Positions 10,886 through 19,389 of a DNA stretch of 64,000 bases are shown here, piece by piece. The first letter of the stretch is position 1. The number at the start of each line of letters is the position of its first letter. This DNA comes from Denitromonas sp. Its GTDB lineage: Bacteria > Pseudomonadota > Gammaproteobacteria > Burkholderiales > Rhodocyclaceae. The notes below the pieces were generated by a model, which was not told where the DNA came from, ran no database searches, and saw nothing but the letters and a program-made list of their open reading frames with translations. The stretch covers positions 2,618,001 to 2,682,000 of the forward strand of contig NZ_JAUCBR010000004.1 in assembly GCF_034676725.1 (NCBI RefSeq). Direction: 5' to 3'. The translations under genes were made by a program, and so were the position numbers.

Positions 10886-10924
10886 TTGTGTAAAAACCCC
10901 TGACGCGGGGGCTGGAAGTTGACA

Positions 10925-10956
10925 CAATGCCCGTCATCGAAAGATGGCGGGCATTG
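10925..10956 (+). promoter_or_regulatory. Hairpin covering the transposase start
   Basis: A 14-bp stem (10925-10938 with 10943-10956, one wobble pair) closed by a GAAA tetraloop. It contains the first possible ATG of the transposase (10944). Transcripts entering from the adhesin operon would fold and mask initiation, a known way for IS elements to limit read-through expression. The role is inferred; the structure is direct. Confidence 0.6.
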
Positions 10957-12395
10957 CTTTTATGGGTTTCGTTCAAAGCGAATCACGAACGCAGGGCAGC
11001 TTGTTTCCTGTGTCGCTCGATGAGTTGATCGGAGACGATCATCTGGTGCGCGTCATCGACCTGTGGGTCGATCGCGTTGAGGTCGGGCGGCTGGGCTTTG
11101 CCCGGGCTCAGCCCAAGCACACCGGGCGCCCGCCCTATGATCCGGCCGATCTGCTCAAGCTGTACCTGTATGGCTACCTCAATCAGGTGCGCTCCTCGCG
11201 CAAGCTCGAGCGCGAAGCCCAGCGCAATATCGAGTTGCTGTGGCTGCTGCGCCAGTTGCGCCCCGACTTCAAGACCATCGCCAACTTCCGTCGCGAGAAT
11301 GGCCAGGCCCTGGTGCTGGCCTGTCGCGCGTTTGTGGGGTTCTGCCGCGAGCAATCACTGGTCACTGGCCAGCTGGTAGCCATCGACGGCTCAAAATTCG
11401 GTGCGGTGGCCAGCAAGCGCAAGGTGATCAGCAAGGCGAAGCTGGCGCGGGAGCGCGAACGGATTGATGCGCGCATCGCGCAGTATCTGGTCGAACTGGA
11501 TGCGGCGGATCGTTCGGAAGGCGATGAAGCTGTCCCCGATCAAGCGCAGTTGAGCACAACGATCGCGCGCCTCAAGCACCAGCGCGACAACGTGATCAGT
11601 GCGCACGCGCTGATGGAAGAGATGGATGTGGCCCACCACGTGCAGGGCGAACCGGAAGCGCGCCTGATGAAGACGGCGCAGGGCCCCTCGCGTGTGGCCT
11701 GGAACGTGCAAAGCGCGGTCGATGGCGAGCACGGGCTGATCATTCATCACGAGGTGACGGACGAGGCGAGCGATAACCGCCAACTCGAGCCAATGGCCAA
11801 GGCTGCCCAGACGGTACTCGGGCAAGCTGAGCTGACGGTTGTGGCCGATGCCGGCTACTCCAATGGCGCACAACTCGACGCGTGCGAGCGCTCGGGCATT
11901 GCGGCCTTCGTACCTCCGAATCGCGCGATCAACAACCAGGGGGACGGTGCCCTGTTCCAGAAGGATCAATTCGTCTTCGACGCACAGCGCGACGGCTATC
12001 ACTGCCCAGCCGGACAGTTTCTTGCCCGCAAGCAGGCGATGCACAAGCGCAGGGAAGTGATCTATGCCGCCACGGACTGCGCCGCTTGCCCATTGAAGCG
12101 CCAATGCACCAATGCCAAATACCGGCATGTGAGCCGCCACAACCATGAAGCGGCACTTGAATCAGCCCGCTCCCGCCTCGAAGCCGACCCGAACAAGGTG
12201 CGCGAGCGCCGTTCGCTCGTAGAGCACCCCTTCGGAACGCTCAAGACACACATCCTTGGCAACGGGCGCTTGCTGTTGCGAGGCGCCAGCGGCGCGCGTG
12301 CAGAAATGGCATTGGCGGTACTGGCTTACAACTTCCGCCGAGTGAGCAACATCCTAGGAAATGGCCGAATCATCGAGGTGCTTGCCACCGCGTGA
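10944..12395 (+). CDS. IS1182-family DDE transposase
   Basis: 483-residue transposase that moves the IS. The N-terminal DUF772-type region (GRPPYDPADLLKLYLYGYLN) and the RNase H-like core are intact, with acidic residues expected at VAIDGSKF, VVADAGYSN and RSLVEHPFGTLK. A Cys-rich segment (CAACPLKRQC) precedes the last acidic motif, as in IS1182 relatives. There is no frameshift, so the element may be active. Initiation could be at ATG 10944, inside a hairpin, or at ATG 10962 (MGFVQSES), which matches common family N-termini better. Neither has a convincing ribosome-binding site. Confidence 0.9.
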   Translation: MAGIAFMGFVQSESRTQGSLFPVSLDELIGDDHLVRVIDLWVDRVEVGRLGFARAQPKHTGRPPYDPADLLKLYLYGYLNQVRSSRKLEREAQRNIELLWLLRQLRPDFKTIANFRRENGQALVLACRAFVGFCREQSLVTGQLVAIDGSKFGAVASKRKVISKAKLARERERIDARIAQYLVELDAADRSEGDEAVPDQAQLSTTIARLKHQRDNVISAHALMEEMDVAHHVQGEPEARLMKTAQGPSRVAWNVQSAVDGEHGLIIHHEVTDEASDNRQLEPMAKAAQTVLGQAELTVVADAGYSNGAQLDACERSGIAAFVPPNRAINNQGDGALFQKDQFVFDAQRDGYHCPAGQFLARKQAMHKRREVIYAATDCAACPLKRQCTNAKYRHVSRHNHEAALESARSRLEADPNKVRERRSLVEHPFGTLKTHILGNGRLLLRGASGARAEMALAVLAYNFRRVSNILGNGRIIEVLATA

Positions 12396-12427
12396 GCGGG
12401 GCAATTTCTATCTCACGCCAGAATAGA

Positions 12428-12457
12428 AAACGCCCCGCTTGCGCGAGGCGTTTTTTA
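12428..12457 (+). terminator. Terminator of the IS transposase gene
   Basis: Stem AAAACGCC paired with GGCGTTTT, with T-rich 3' end, 33 bp after the transposase stop and inside the IS. This is a typical intrinsic terminator. Confidence 0.7.
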
Positions 12458-12490
12458 CCACCGAGACGCTAGACCGCGTTTTTACACGGT

Positions 12491-12510
12491 CTGCGCGGCG
12501 AGGTCTTTTC
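12491..12510. terminator. Right arm of the split bidirectional terminator
   Basis: Exact reverse complement of 10866-10885, ending in a T-tract that continues as TTTTCTTT to 12514. The group II intron begins at the next base. The original structure served the convergent adhesin operon and lapD. Confidence 0.6.
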
Positions 12511-12514
12511 TTTG

Positions 12515-13144
12515 TGCGCCCAGCATGGGCGCACTCCTGCGGGTGCAAGTCCCGCCGTAAGTTGATCACAGCGAACGAAGTGAAGCGCAACTGCGTGAGG
12601 GCGACCGAGCGTGGGAAGGAAGCGTGGAGCATAAACTGCGAGCCGATGGACAAGAACCGGATAGAAGGCGCTGCCGAGCAGGGCGAGCGGGCAAAGGACT
12701 GCGAAGCTCTCGTGATCAATGCGAGGTGGCGTAAATCCGGCGGTTGTGCAGTGAAGGAGTGCGTTCTTACCTGGGGAGATCTCGCCTTGTGGCTGAAAGG
12801 CCGACGGTGCTGAGCCGGAGCGAGAAGTCAGCAGAGGCCATAGTAGCTGCCAGTACGGGGCGAAGGGCCGAAGGAGTAGGAGAGGAAGCGCGTTGGTTAT
12901 CGATCACGGACTGTCTCAGATGTTCGCGCAAGCGAAGCTCGCCGGTTTGGTGAAGAGGGTGAAGCCCGAAGCGCCGCGGCAGCGAGGAACCGGCGTCGCC
13001 GAACCGGCATCACGCAACCTTGGGCATCGGGTCGGGTGGAACACAAGCCCGATGACCTCAACTACTTCAACCGCCCGGTGCGGACCCGCATGCCGGGTGG
13101 TGTGGGAGGGGTAGCTGGGCAATGCCCGGCTCCCCTATCCCGAT
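12515..13144 (+). ncRNA. ORF-less group II intron
   Basis: About 630 nt. The 5' end starts with the GTGCG consensus followed by domain I-type sequence. Near the 3' end, a domain V-like hairpin lies at about 13069-13101: arms ACCGCCCGG and CCGGGTGGT, inner TGCGG stem, CGC triad. A domain VI-like hairpin with an unpaired A follows, ending around CCCGAT at 13144. There is no room for an intron-encoded reverse transcriptase, so the intron is a deletion derivative that depends on a partner in trans or is dead. Its position immediately after a terminator T-tract is the hallmark of bacterial class C introns. The 3' boundary is uncertain by a few bases. Confidence 0.85.
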
Positions 13145-13158
13145 GGCGCAGGGCGATG

Positions 13159-15108
13159 TCAGAGGCGGATGCCGGGCCCGGTCAGGCCGTCGAAGCCCAG
13201 TGCGTCGAGCTGCTCGGCCTCGGTGTGCGTGGCCACGCCCTCGGCGATGACCTGCATGCCCATGGTGTGGGCGATGGTAGCCAGGCCGCGCAGGAAGGTC
13301 TGGTTGCCCGGGTTGCGGTCAATGCCGCGGATGACCGCAGCGCTGATCTTCAGGTAGTCGAGGCCGACGTCGTGCAGTTCGCCGATGCGGCAGACCTGGG
13401 CGCTGACATGCTCGAGGCCGATGCTGACGCCCAGCGGCTTGAGACGCTTGCACAAGGCGCGGAATTCGACCGCGTGACGGAAGGCGGCGCCTTCGGGCAG
13501 GTCGATCCACAACTGCCGGGCGGCGGCAGGCTGGGTCTTGAGCAGATCGGCGATCCGGTTGATGGTGGGCGCATGGCACATCGACTCGGCCGACAGGTTG
13601 ATACACACCGCGGTGTCCTGTGCGGCGATCAGTGCCAGCGCCTGCGCCACCACGGTTTCGTCGATCCGCGGCAGCAGGCCGCAGCGCGTTGCCCAGGGGA
13701 TGACGTCGCCGGCGGTCAGTTCGACGCCCTCGGTCGGATGCTGCATGCGCACCGGCGTTTCCAGATGCAGCACGCGGCGGTGGCGGTCGAGGACCACGAA
13801 CCGGGCCAGATGGAAGCTGCCGGCCTCGAGCGCCGATTCGATCAGGCGACGCCAGCCGGACAGGTCGGTGGCCGGGCGTGCGGACGGATTGACATGCTCG
13901 ATCTGCGGGCGGCAGTCCGTCTCCTGTTCGCTGCGATCGAGCGCCACGTCGGCATGGGCCAGCAGTTGTGGCAGGGCATTGCCGCGCTGGTAGCAGGCGA
14001 TGCCGATCGGCAGCGCCCGGTAGTTGTCGGGGAGGCTGTTTCTCACCGCCAGCTCCAGACGCTCGGCGAGCGTGGTGGCCAGTGCGTCGGGGGTCTCCAG
14101 TGCCGGGGCGAGCACCGCGAAATCTGTGCCGTTGAGGCGGCCGAGCAGCCAGGAGGCGTCGGCCGGCAGAAGCGTGCCCAGGCTTTCGGCGAGCTTGCGC
14201 AGCAGGGCGTCGGCGGTGGCGCGGCCCAGCGATTCGTTGAGTTCGATCAGGTGGCTCAGGCGGACGATGACCAGCGCGCCATGCGCCGGCGCGGTATCGC
14301 TCTCCAGCGTGTCGGTCACCTGGGCCAGGAAGTGCTCGCGATTGAGCAGGCCGCTGACCGGATCGTGCTGCACCGCCTGGCGCAGGCTTTCGAGTCGGGC
14401 GGACTCCTCCTCCAGCATGCTGCGCACACGGGTGCTGAGCGTGTTCATGGCGGTCACCACCGCCGCGAACTCGGGCGTGCTCGGCGTGTCGGTTGACACA
14501 AAGCGCCGCTCGCCAATGGCGCGGGCCTGTTCGACCACCGTGTCGAGCGGGCGCAGCACGGTGCGCAACACCAGCGTGCCGAACACCCCGATGCCCGCCG
14601 CGCCGGCGACAAACCAGGCCAGCAGCTGCAAGGTGCCATGCCACAGGCTGCCATAGGCGAAGGTGGGGTCGCTCTTGAGCGACAAGGTGGCAAAGGGCGT
14701 CCACCCGTCGCTGACCTGGGCGCGGGCGGGCGCCGACTGGATCGGCACCAGCATGCGGAACCAGGCCGGCGCCAGCGCGTCGGCCGAGCCCGGTGCCGTG
14801 CTGGCAATGGCGGCGGTGTCGATGTTGCGCTCCATGATGACCTTGCCGTCCGGGCGCGGTTCGGTCAGGCGGATGTATTCGTAGTGGCTGTTGTCGAACT
14901 GTGCGGCGAGGAGCAGTTCAAGCGTGGTCGGATCCTTGGGGAGCTGGGTCATGGCCAGCGCCAGTGCGTTGGCGTTGTCCATGTTCTTGCGCTGCAATTC
15001 GAGCTGGATGTAGTCGCGCGCCGACAGGGTGCTGACGACGAAGCTGATGCCGAAGGCGGCAAGCGTGACCACCACGATGGCGAGCCAGAGTTGTTTGGTC
15101 AGAGACAT
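13159..15108 (-). CDS. lapD: LapD-type degenerate GGDEF-EAL c-di-GMP receptor
   Basis: 649-residue inner-membrane receptor that, when bound to c-di-GMP, sequesters the LapG protease and so keeps the adhesin on the cell. An N-terminal membrane segment (about 7-28), a periplasmic LapD/MoxY-type domain, a second membrane segment (about 160-182), HAMP, GGDEF-like and EAL-like domains appear in order. The GGDEF signature is degenerate (NGTDF) and the EAL signature is replaced (HLETPVRM), as expected of a non-catalytic receptor. ATG 15108 follows a GAAGGA ribosome-binding site and lies 28 bp after lapG, so the two form an operon. The gene converges on the adhesin operon. Confidence 0.93.
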   Translation of the reverse strand: MSLTKQLWLAIVVVTLAAFGISFVVSTLSARDYIQLELQRKNMDNANALALAMTQLPKDPTTLELLLAAQFDNSHYEYIRLTEPRPDGKVIMERNIDTAAIASTAPGSADALAPAWFRMLVPIQSAPARAQVSDGWTPFATLSLKSDPTFAYGSLWHGTLQLLAWFVAGAAGIGVFGTLVLRTVLRPLDTVVEQARAIGERRFVSTDTPSTPEFAAVVTAMNTLSTRVRSMLEEESARLESLRQAVQHDPVSGLLNREHFLAQVTDTLESDTAPAHGALVIVRLSHLIELNESLGRATADALLRKLAESLGTLLPADASWLLGRLNGTDFAVLAPALETPDALATTLAERLELAVRNSLPDNYRALPIGIACYQRGNALPQLLAHADVALDRSEQETDCRPQIEHVNPSARPATDLSGWRRLIESALEAGSFHLARFVVLDRHRRVLHLETPVRMQHPTEGVELTAGDVIPWATRCGLLPRIDETVVAQALALIAAQDTAVCINLSAESMCHAPTINRIADLLKTQPAAARQLWIDLPEGAAFRHAVEFRALCKRLKPLGVSIGLEHVSAQVCRIGELHDVGLDYLKISAAVIRGIDRNPGNQTFLRGLATIAHTMGMQVIAEGVATHTEAEQLDALGFDGLTGPGIRL

Positions 15109-15136
15109 GGCCGGGTCCTTCCGTGATGTGCGTGCT

Positions 15137-15844
15137 TCATTGTTCGAATCCTTCGTCGCGCAGGCGGGCGATCAGGTCGCGCCAGCGTGACAGACGTTCG
15201 CCCGGACGGGCGGCCGCGGTCGTTGCGCCGGCCACCCACAGTCCGCTGCTGTTGAAACTGAAAACCGGGAACAGGTCCGTGCGGCGCGAGGCCGGCTGGA
15301 TGTCGCCCACCAGATTGTCGAGGACCAGCGGCTCGCTGGTTGGCGTCTCGAAGTAGCCGAGCACCATGTGCGCCTGGGTCAGCGAGCTGCGTTCGCCGCC
15401 GATTTTGGCGCGGACATAGATGAGACGCAATTTTTCCTCGGCCACGCCGAGCTGGCGCAGCGACAGGTATTTGGCGATCACGAAGTCTTCGCAGTCGCCG
15501 GCGCGCTTGGCGAGGGTTTCGAGCGGGGTGGCCCAATAGTCCTTTTGCTGCCACACCACGCTGTCGTCGAGGAACTGCACCTGGCGGTTGAAGAAGTCGT
15601 TGGCCTCGCGCAGTTGCTCTGCCTCGGGTTTGTCCTGCATCTGCGATAGCGCAGCGCGCCATTGCTGCACCCGCTCGACCACCGCGCCGTCATACCGCAG
15701 GCGGGCGGTCTGCTCGACCTTGTCGAGCCCCGGCTCGGCGACCGCGACAAGGCACGCCGCAGCGATCGCCAGCGTGCGCCGCGCTGCCTGCCCCAGGCGA
15801 GGCACGCGGCGAGGCACGTCAGAGCGGCTGACCTGTTCTGTCAC
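15137..15844 (-). CDS. lapG: LapG-type periplasmic cysteine protease
   Basis: 235-residue transglutaminase-like protease (BTLCP/DUF920 family) that cuts the adhesin after its di-alanine motif. The catalytic triad is visible as Cys118 (GDCEDF), His159 (TQAHMVLGY) and Asp176 (LVLDNL). The spacing is close to that of Pseudomonas LapG as I recall it. A hydrophobic export segment (LAIAAACLVAVA, about residues 25-36) is present. The annotated start is GTG without a clear ribosome-binding site, so the true start may be a little downstream. First gene of the lapG-lapD operon, divergent from the TolC-like gene. Confidence 0.92.
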   Translation of the reverse strand: MTEQVSRSDVPRRVPRLGQAARRTLAIAAACLVAVAEPGLDKVEQTARLRYDGAVVERVQQWRAALSQMQDKPEAEQLREANDFFNRQVQFLDDSVVWQQKDYWATPLETLAKRAGDCEDFVIAKYLSLRQLGVAEEKLRLIYVRAKIGGERSSLTQAHMVLGYFETPTSEPLVLDNLVGDIQPASRRTDLFPVFSFNSSGLWVAGATTAAARPGERLSRWRDLIARLRDEGFEQ

Positions 15845-16044
15845 CGTGGGAAAAGGGCCGGGTGTGGCAGCATGGAGGATGACAATTGCAAATTTTGGTG
15901 ATTTGACGCGAACAAGCGGCTACTAGTACCTGTTGAACCACAACTTTTTTTACGGTCAGGGGCGAAATGATGGGCTAACATCGCCCGCTAGTGTGCACAG
16001 CGCACACCTTCGAATAACGGACTGATCCCGCCAGATTTGAGACC

Positions 16045-17838
16045 ATGAATAAAATTTCCCGACTGCCGCTGGCACTGGCCATCGCCTTGCTCCCGTTTTC
16101 ACTGCAAGCCGCCCCCGCCGAATCCCTCCGAGAGGCGGTCCAGCGTGCCGTGGTGAGCAACCCGGAAGTGCAGGCGCGATGGCATGCCTACCTGGCCGCC
16201 GAGGAAGAGCAGGATGTGGCGCGCGGTGGCTACTATCCGCGGGTCGACCTGACCGCCGGCATTGGTCGCGAGCGGCAGACCGATCCGGGCGTGGCCGACC
16301 GCAACTACACCCGTCGGGGGGCCACGCTGTCGCTCAACCAGATGGTCTATGACGGCTTCGCCACGCAAAGCGAGGTTGCCCGCCTGGGCCACGCCAAGCT
16401 CACGCGCTACTTTGAAATTCTCGATGCCTCCGAAAGCGTGGCCGAAGAGACCGTGCGGGCCTACGCCGATGTGTTGCGCTACCGCGACCTGGTGCAACTG
16501 GCCCAGGAAAACTTCCTGCGTCACAAGGAAGTGTTCGACCAGATCGAAGAGCGCGCCCGTGCCGGGGTGGGCCGTCGGGTCGACCTCGAGCAGGCCGGCG
16601 GCCGCCTGGCCCTGGCCGAGTCCAACCTGCTCACCGAGGCCTCCAACCTCCACGACGTGAGCGCGCGCTACCACCGTCTGGTGGGCGAACTTCCGGCCGA
16701 TGCCCTGCAGCCGATGGGGCGTATCGCCGAGCAGCTACCACCGTCGGTGGCAGACGCCTTGCGCCTGGCCTATGAGGGCCATCCCGCCTTCCATGCCGCG
16801 GTCGAGAACGTCCGCGCCGCCACCGAAGAAGCCAAGGGCAAGGAGGCCGCCTACCAGCCGCGCGTCGACCTGCGCGCCCGGCAGAGCGTCGACTACAACA
16901 CTGACGGCGACACGGGCCGCCACGGCGACAGCGTGGTCGAACTGGTGATGAACTTCAATCTCTTCAAGGGCGGTTCGGACCGCGCCACCGTGCGCCAGTT
17001 TGCCCAGCGCCTCAACCAGGCCAAGGACCTGCGCGACAAGTCCTGCCGCGACATCCGTCAGACGCTGTCGATCGCCTATAACGATGTGCAGCGCCTGGCC
17101 GAACAGCTCAAGTATCTCAACCAGCACCAGCTGTCCATCTCCAAGGCGCGCGAGGCGTATCGCAAGCAGTTCGACATCGGCCAGCGGACCCTGCTCGACC
17201 TGCTCGACACCGAGAACGAATACTTCCAGGCGCGCCGCGCCTATGTGAACGGCGACTACGACCACAAGGTCGCCGAAGCCCGCACCCTCGGCGGCATGGG
17301 CAAGCTGTTGCCCAGCCTGCAGGTGGCGCGCGAAGACCTGCCCGCACTGAGCGACCTGGCCAAGGATCGCGAAGCCGTCTCGGCCTCGGCCGCCTGCCCG
17401 GCCGAAGCGCCCGAACCGAGCGCGGTGCTCAAGCTGCTCGGCCAGCGCAACGCCGTGCCGGCTGCTGCCGCCGCGCCGGCTGAGCCGCAGCCGGCCAGCG
17501 CCGCCACCGAACTGGCCGAACTGACCAGCAAGTGGGCGGCCGCCTGGGCGGCGAAAGACTATGACGCCTATCGCGCCTTCTATGGCACCGGCTTCGTGCC
17601 CGCCGACGGCCTGTCGACCGCGGCCTGGGAGAAGCAGCGCCGCCAGCGTCTGGCCAAGCAGGGCAGCATCTCGGTCGGCGTGGCCGAGCTGCGGGTCGAG
17701 AAACTCGGGCCGGACGTGGCCGCCACCGTGTTCCGCCAGACCTATCGCGCCAACGACTATCAGGACGTGGTCACGAAGCGCCTGGAGTGGGCGCGGGTCG
17801 ATGGCCAGTGGCGCATCCAGCGCGAAGTCGCCGAATAA
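16045..17838 (+). CDS. lapE: TolC/LapE-like outer-membrane channel with C-terminal NTF2-like domain
   Basis: 597-residue outer-membrane component for type I secretion, presumably of the adhesin. An N-terminal signal peptide (LPLALAIALLPFSLQA) precedes two OEP repeats (to about residue 440), including the YDGFATQSEVARLG and FKGGSDRATVRQFAQRLNQA coiled-coil segments typical of LapE/AggA-type channels. An Ala/Pro-rich linker (about 455-490) leads to a roughly 110-residue domain (KWAAAWAAKDYDAYRAFYG to the end) that looks like the SnoaL/NTF2-like domain of secreted Cds6-type proteins. This domain is not part of ordinary TolC, and its periplasmic role is unknown. Intact start-to-stop gene with its own terminator. 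Confidence 0.88.
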   Translation: MNKISRLPLALAIALLPFSLQAAPAESLREAVQRAVVSNPEVQARWHAYLAAEEEQDVARGGYYPRVDLTAGIGRERQTDPGVADRNYTRRGATLSLNQMVYDGFATQSEVARLGHAKLTRYFEILDASESVAEETVRAYADVLRYRDLVQLAQENFLRHKEVFDQIEERARAGVGRRVDLEQAGGRLALAESNLLTEASNLHDVSARYHRLVGELPADALQPMGRIAEQLPPSVADALRLAYEGHPAFHAAVENVRAATEEAKGKEAAYQPRVDLRARQSVDYNTDGDTGRHGDSVVELVMNFNLFKGGSDRATVRQFAQRLNQAKDLRDKSCRDIRQTLSIAYNDVQRLAEQLKYLNQHQLSISKAREAYRKQFDIGQRTLLDLLDTENEYFQARRAYVNGDYDHKVAEARTLGGMGKLLPSLQVAREDLPALSDLAKDREAVSASAACPAEAPEPSAVLKLLGQRNAVPAAAAAPAEPQPASAATELAELTSKWAAAWAAKDYDAYRAFYGTGFVPADGLSTAAWEKQRRQRLAKQGSISVGVAELRVEKLGPDVAATVFRQTYRANDYQDVVTKRLEWARVDGQWRIQREVAE

Positions 17839-17860
17839 GCGACCACCGACGGCATCTCCC

Positions 17861-17885
17861 ACGGGCTCTTCGGAGCCCGTTTTTC
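17861..17885 (+). terminator. Intrinsic terminator after the TolC-like gene
   Basis: Stem ACGGGCTC/GAGCCCGT with a TTCG loop and following T-tract, 22 bp after the stop codon. Confidence 0.85.
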
Positions 17886-17961
17886 ATGGTCGGCCGGCCG
17901 AACGAATGGCGTCGCCCGGGCTCCTACTCCTACGATAGGAGCAGTCAAGGAGAGGGCCGTC

Positions 17962-19338
17962 ATGACACGCATCGAACACGACAGCCTCGGCCCGGTGACG
18001 GTCGAGGACACCGCGCTGTGGGGCGCGCAGACCGAGCGGGCGCGCCAGCACTTTCGCATCGGCCAGGGGCGCATGCCGCTGGCCCTGATCCGTGCGCTGG
18101 CGCAGGTCAAGGCTGCGGCAGCCGGTGCCAACGCATCGCTCGGCCGGCTCGAGGCGCCACTGGCCGCGGCCATCGCCGAGGCCGCGCGCGAGGTGATCGA
18201 CGGGCGCCACGACGCGCAGTTTCCGCTGCCGGTGTGGCAGACCGGTTCCGGCACCCAGACCCACATGAACATGAATGAGGTGCTGGCCAACCGTGCTTCG
18301 GAGCTGCTCGGTGGCGGGCGCGGGGCGGATCGCCGGGTGCATCCCAACGATCAGGTGAACCTCGGCCAGTCATCCAATGATGTGTTTCCCACCGCTATGC
18401 ATGTGGCGGTGGCGGTGGACGTGGCCGATGCGCTGCTGCCGGCGCTGGCGCAACTGCGCGCGGCGTTGGCGGCCAAGTCGACAGCCTTCGCCGACATCGT
18501 CAAGATCGGCCGCACCCACTTGCAGGACGCCACACCGCTGACGCTCGGCCAGGCGCTGTCCGGCCATGTGGCGCAGCTCGACCTGGCCGCGTCAGCCATC
18601 GAGCAGGCCCGCCCGGCAGTGCATGCGTTGGCCATTGGCGGCACCGCGGTAGGCACCGGCCTGAACACCCCGCCCGCGTTCGGCCCGGCGGTGGCCAGCC
18701 GGCTGGCCGAGGCCACCGGGCTGCCCTTTGTCTGCGCCGACAACCGCTTTGCCGCGCTGGCCGGGCATGAGGCGCTGGTGACGTTGCACGGTGCGCTCAA
18801 GACGCTGGCTGCCGCCCTCTACAAGATTGCCAACGACATCCGCTGGCTGGCCAGCGGGCCGCGTTGCGGCATCGGCGAGATCAGCCTGCCGGCCAATGAG
18901 CCGGGCAGCTCGATCATGCCGGGCAAGGTCAACCCGACGCAATGCGAGGCGCTGACCATGCTGTGCACCCGTGTCTTCGGTAACGACGTGACGGTGGGCA
19001 TGGCCGGGGCGGCCGGTAATTTCGAGCTGAATGTATTCAAGCCGGTGATTGCCCATGCCGTGCTCGAGAGCCTCGAACTGCTGGCCGATGGCATGCGCAG
19101 CTTTGATGAGCATTGCGTGGCCGGCATCGAGGCCAACCGTGAGCGCATCGACGACTTGCTGTCGCGCTCGCTGATGCTGGTGACGGCGCTGACGCCGCAC
19201 ATCGGCTACGACGCCGCGGCGGCAATCGCCAAGCAGGCCCACGCCGAGGGGCTGACGCTGCGCGAGGCGGCGCTGCGCTCGGGGCAGCTCAGCGCCGAGG
19301 ATTTCGACCGCTGGGTGCGGCCGGAAGACATGGTATAG
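17962..19338 (+). CDS. fumC: Class II fumarate hydratase
   Basis: 458-residue cytosolic TCA-cycle enzyme interconverting fumarate and malate, iron-independent class. The superfamily signature GSSIMPGKVNP lies at about 315-325, and the THLQDATPLTLGQ and NDVFPTAMH active-site blocks are intact. Length is usual for FumC. ATG follows a strong AAGGAGA ribosome-binding site. A 7-bp hairpin at 17920-17942 sits in the leader. Monocistronic between a terminator and a convergent gene. Confidence 0.96.
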   Translation: MTRIEHDSLGPVTVEDTALWGAQTERARQHFRIGQGRMPLALIRALAQVKAAAAGANASLGRLEAPLAAAIAEAAREVIDGRHDAQFPLPVWQTGSGTQTHMNMNEVLANRASELLGGGRGADRRVHPNDQVNLGQSSNDVFPTAMHVAVAVDVADALLPALAQLRAALAAKSTAFADIVKIGRTHLQDATPLTLGQALSGHVAQLDLAASAIEQARPAVHALAIGGTAVGTGLNTPPAFGPAVASRLAEATGLPFVCADNRFAALAGHEALVTLHGALKTLAAALYKIANDIRWLASGPRCGIGEISLPANEPGSSIMPGKVNPTQCEALTMLCTRVFGNDVTVGMAGAAGNFELNVFKPVIAHAVLESLELLADGMRSFDEHCVAGIEANRERIDDLLSRSLMLVTALTPHIGYDAAAAIAKQAHAEGLTLREAALRSGQLSAEDFDRWVRPEDMV

Positions 19339-19389
19339 GGGCGGTGATTGGTCATTGGTGATGGGGGATGCGGGGCGGCGGCGCTGACC

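Larger units (their letters stand above)
10888..12488 (+). mobile_element. IS1182-like insertion sequence
   Basis: About 1.6 kb with one transposase gene. The proposed ends are a perfect 10-bp inverted repeat: GTGTAAAAAC at 10888-10897 and its complement at 12479-12488. Beyond them, two mismatched bases lead into a further 20-bp perfect inverted repeat (10866-10885 with 12491-12510), which I read as the host terminator. If that repeat belongs to the IS, the element is 10866-12510. No target-site duplication is visible with either boundary. Confidence 0.8.

Noticed and set aside
10866..12510. 32-bp terminal inverted repeats for the IS
   Set aside because: Possible, but a two-base mismatch separates a 10-bp inner repeat from a terminator-like 20-bp outer repeat, so the split-terminator reading was preferred; kept as the alternative.
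12893..13114. ORF inside the group II intron as a reverse-transcriptase remnant
   Set aside because: Too short and without RT or maturase motifs; it overlaps domain V, so it is intron RNA sequence.
13036..14496. Long plus-strand ORF opposite lapD
   Set aside because: lapD has clear domains and start; this frame begins inside the intron and has shadow composition.
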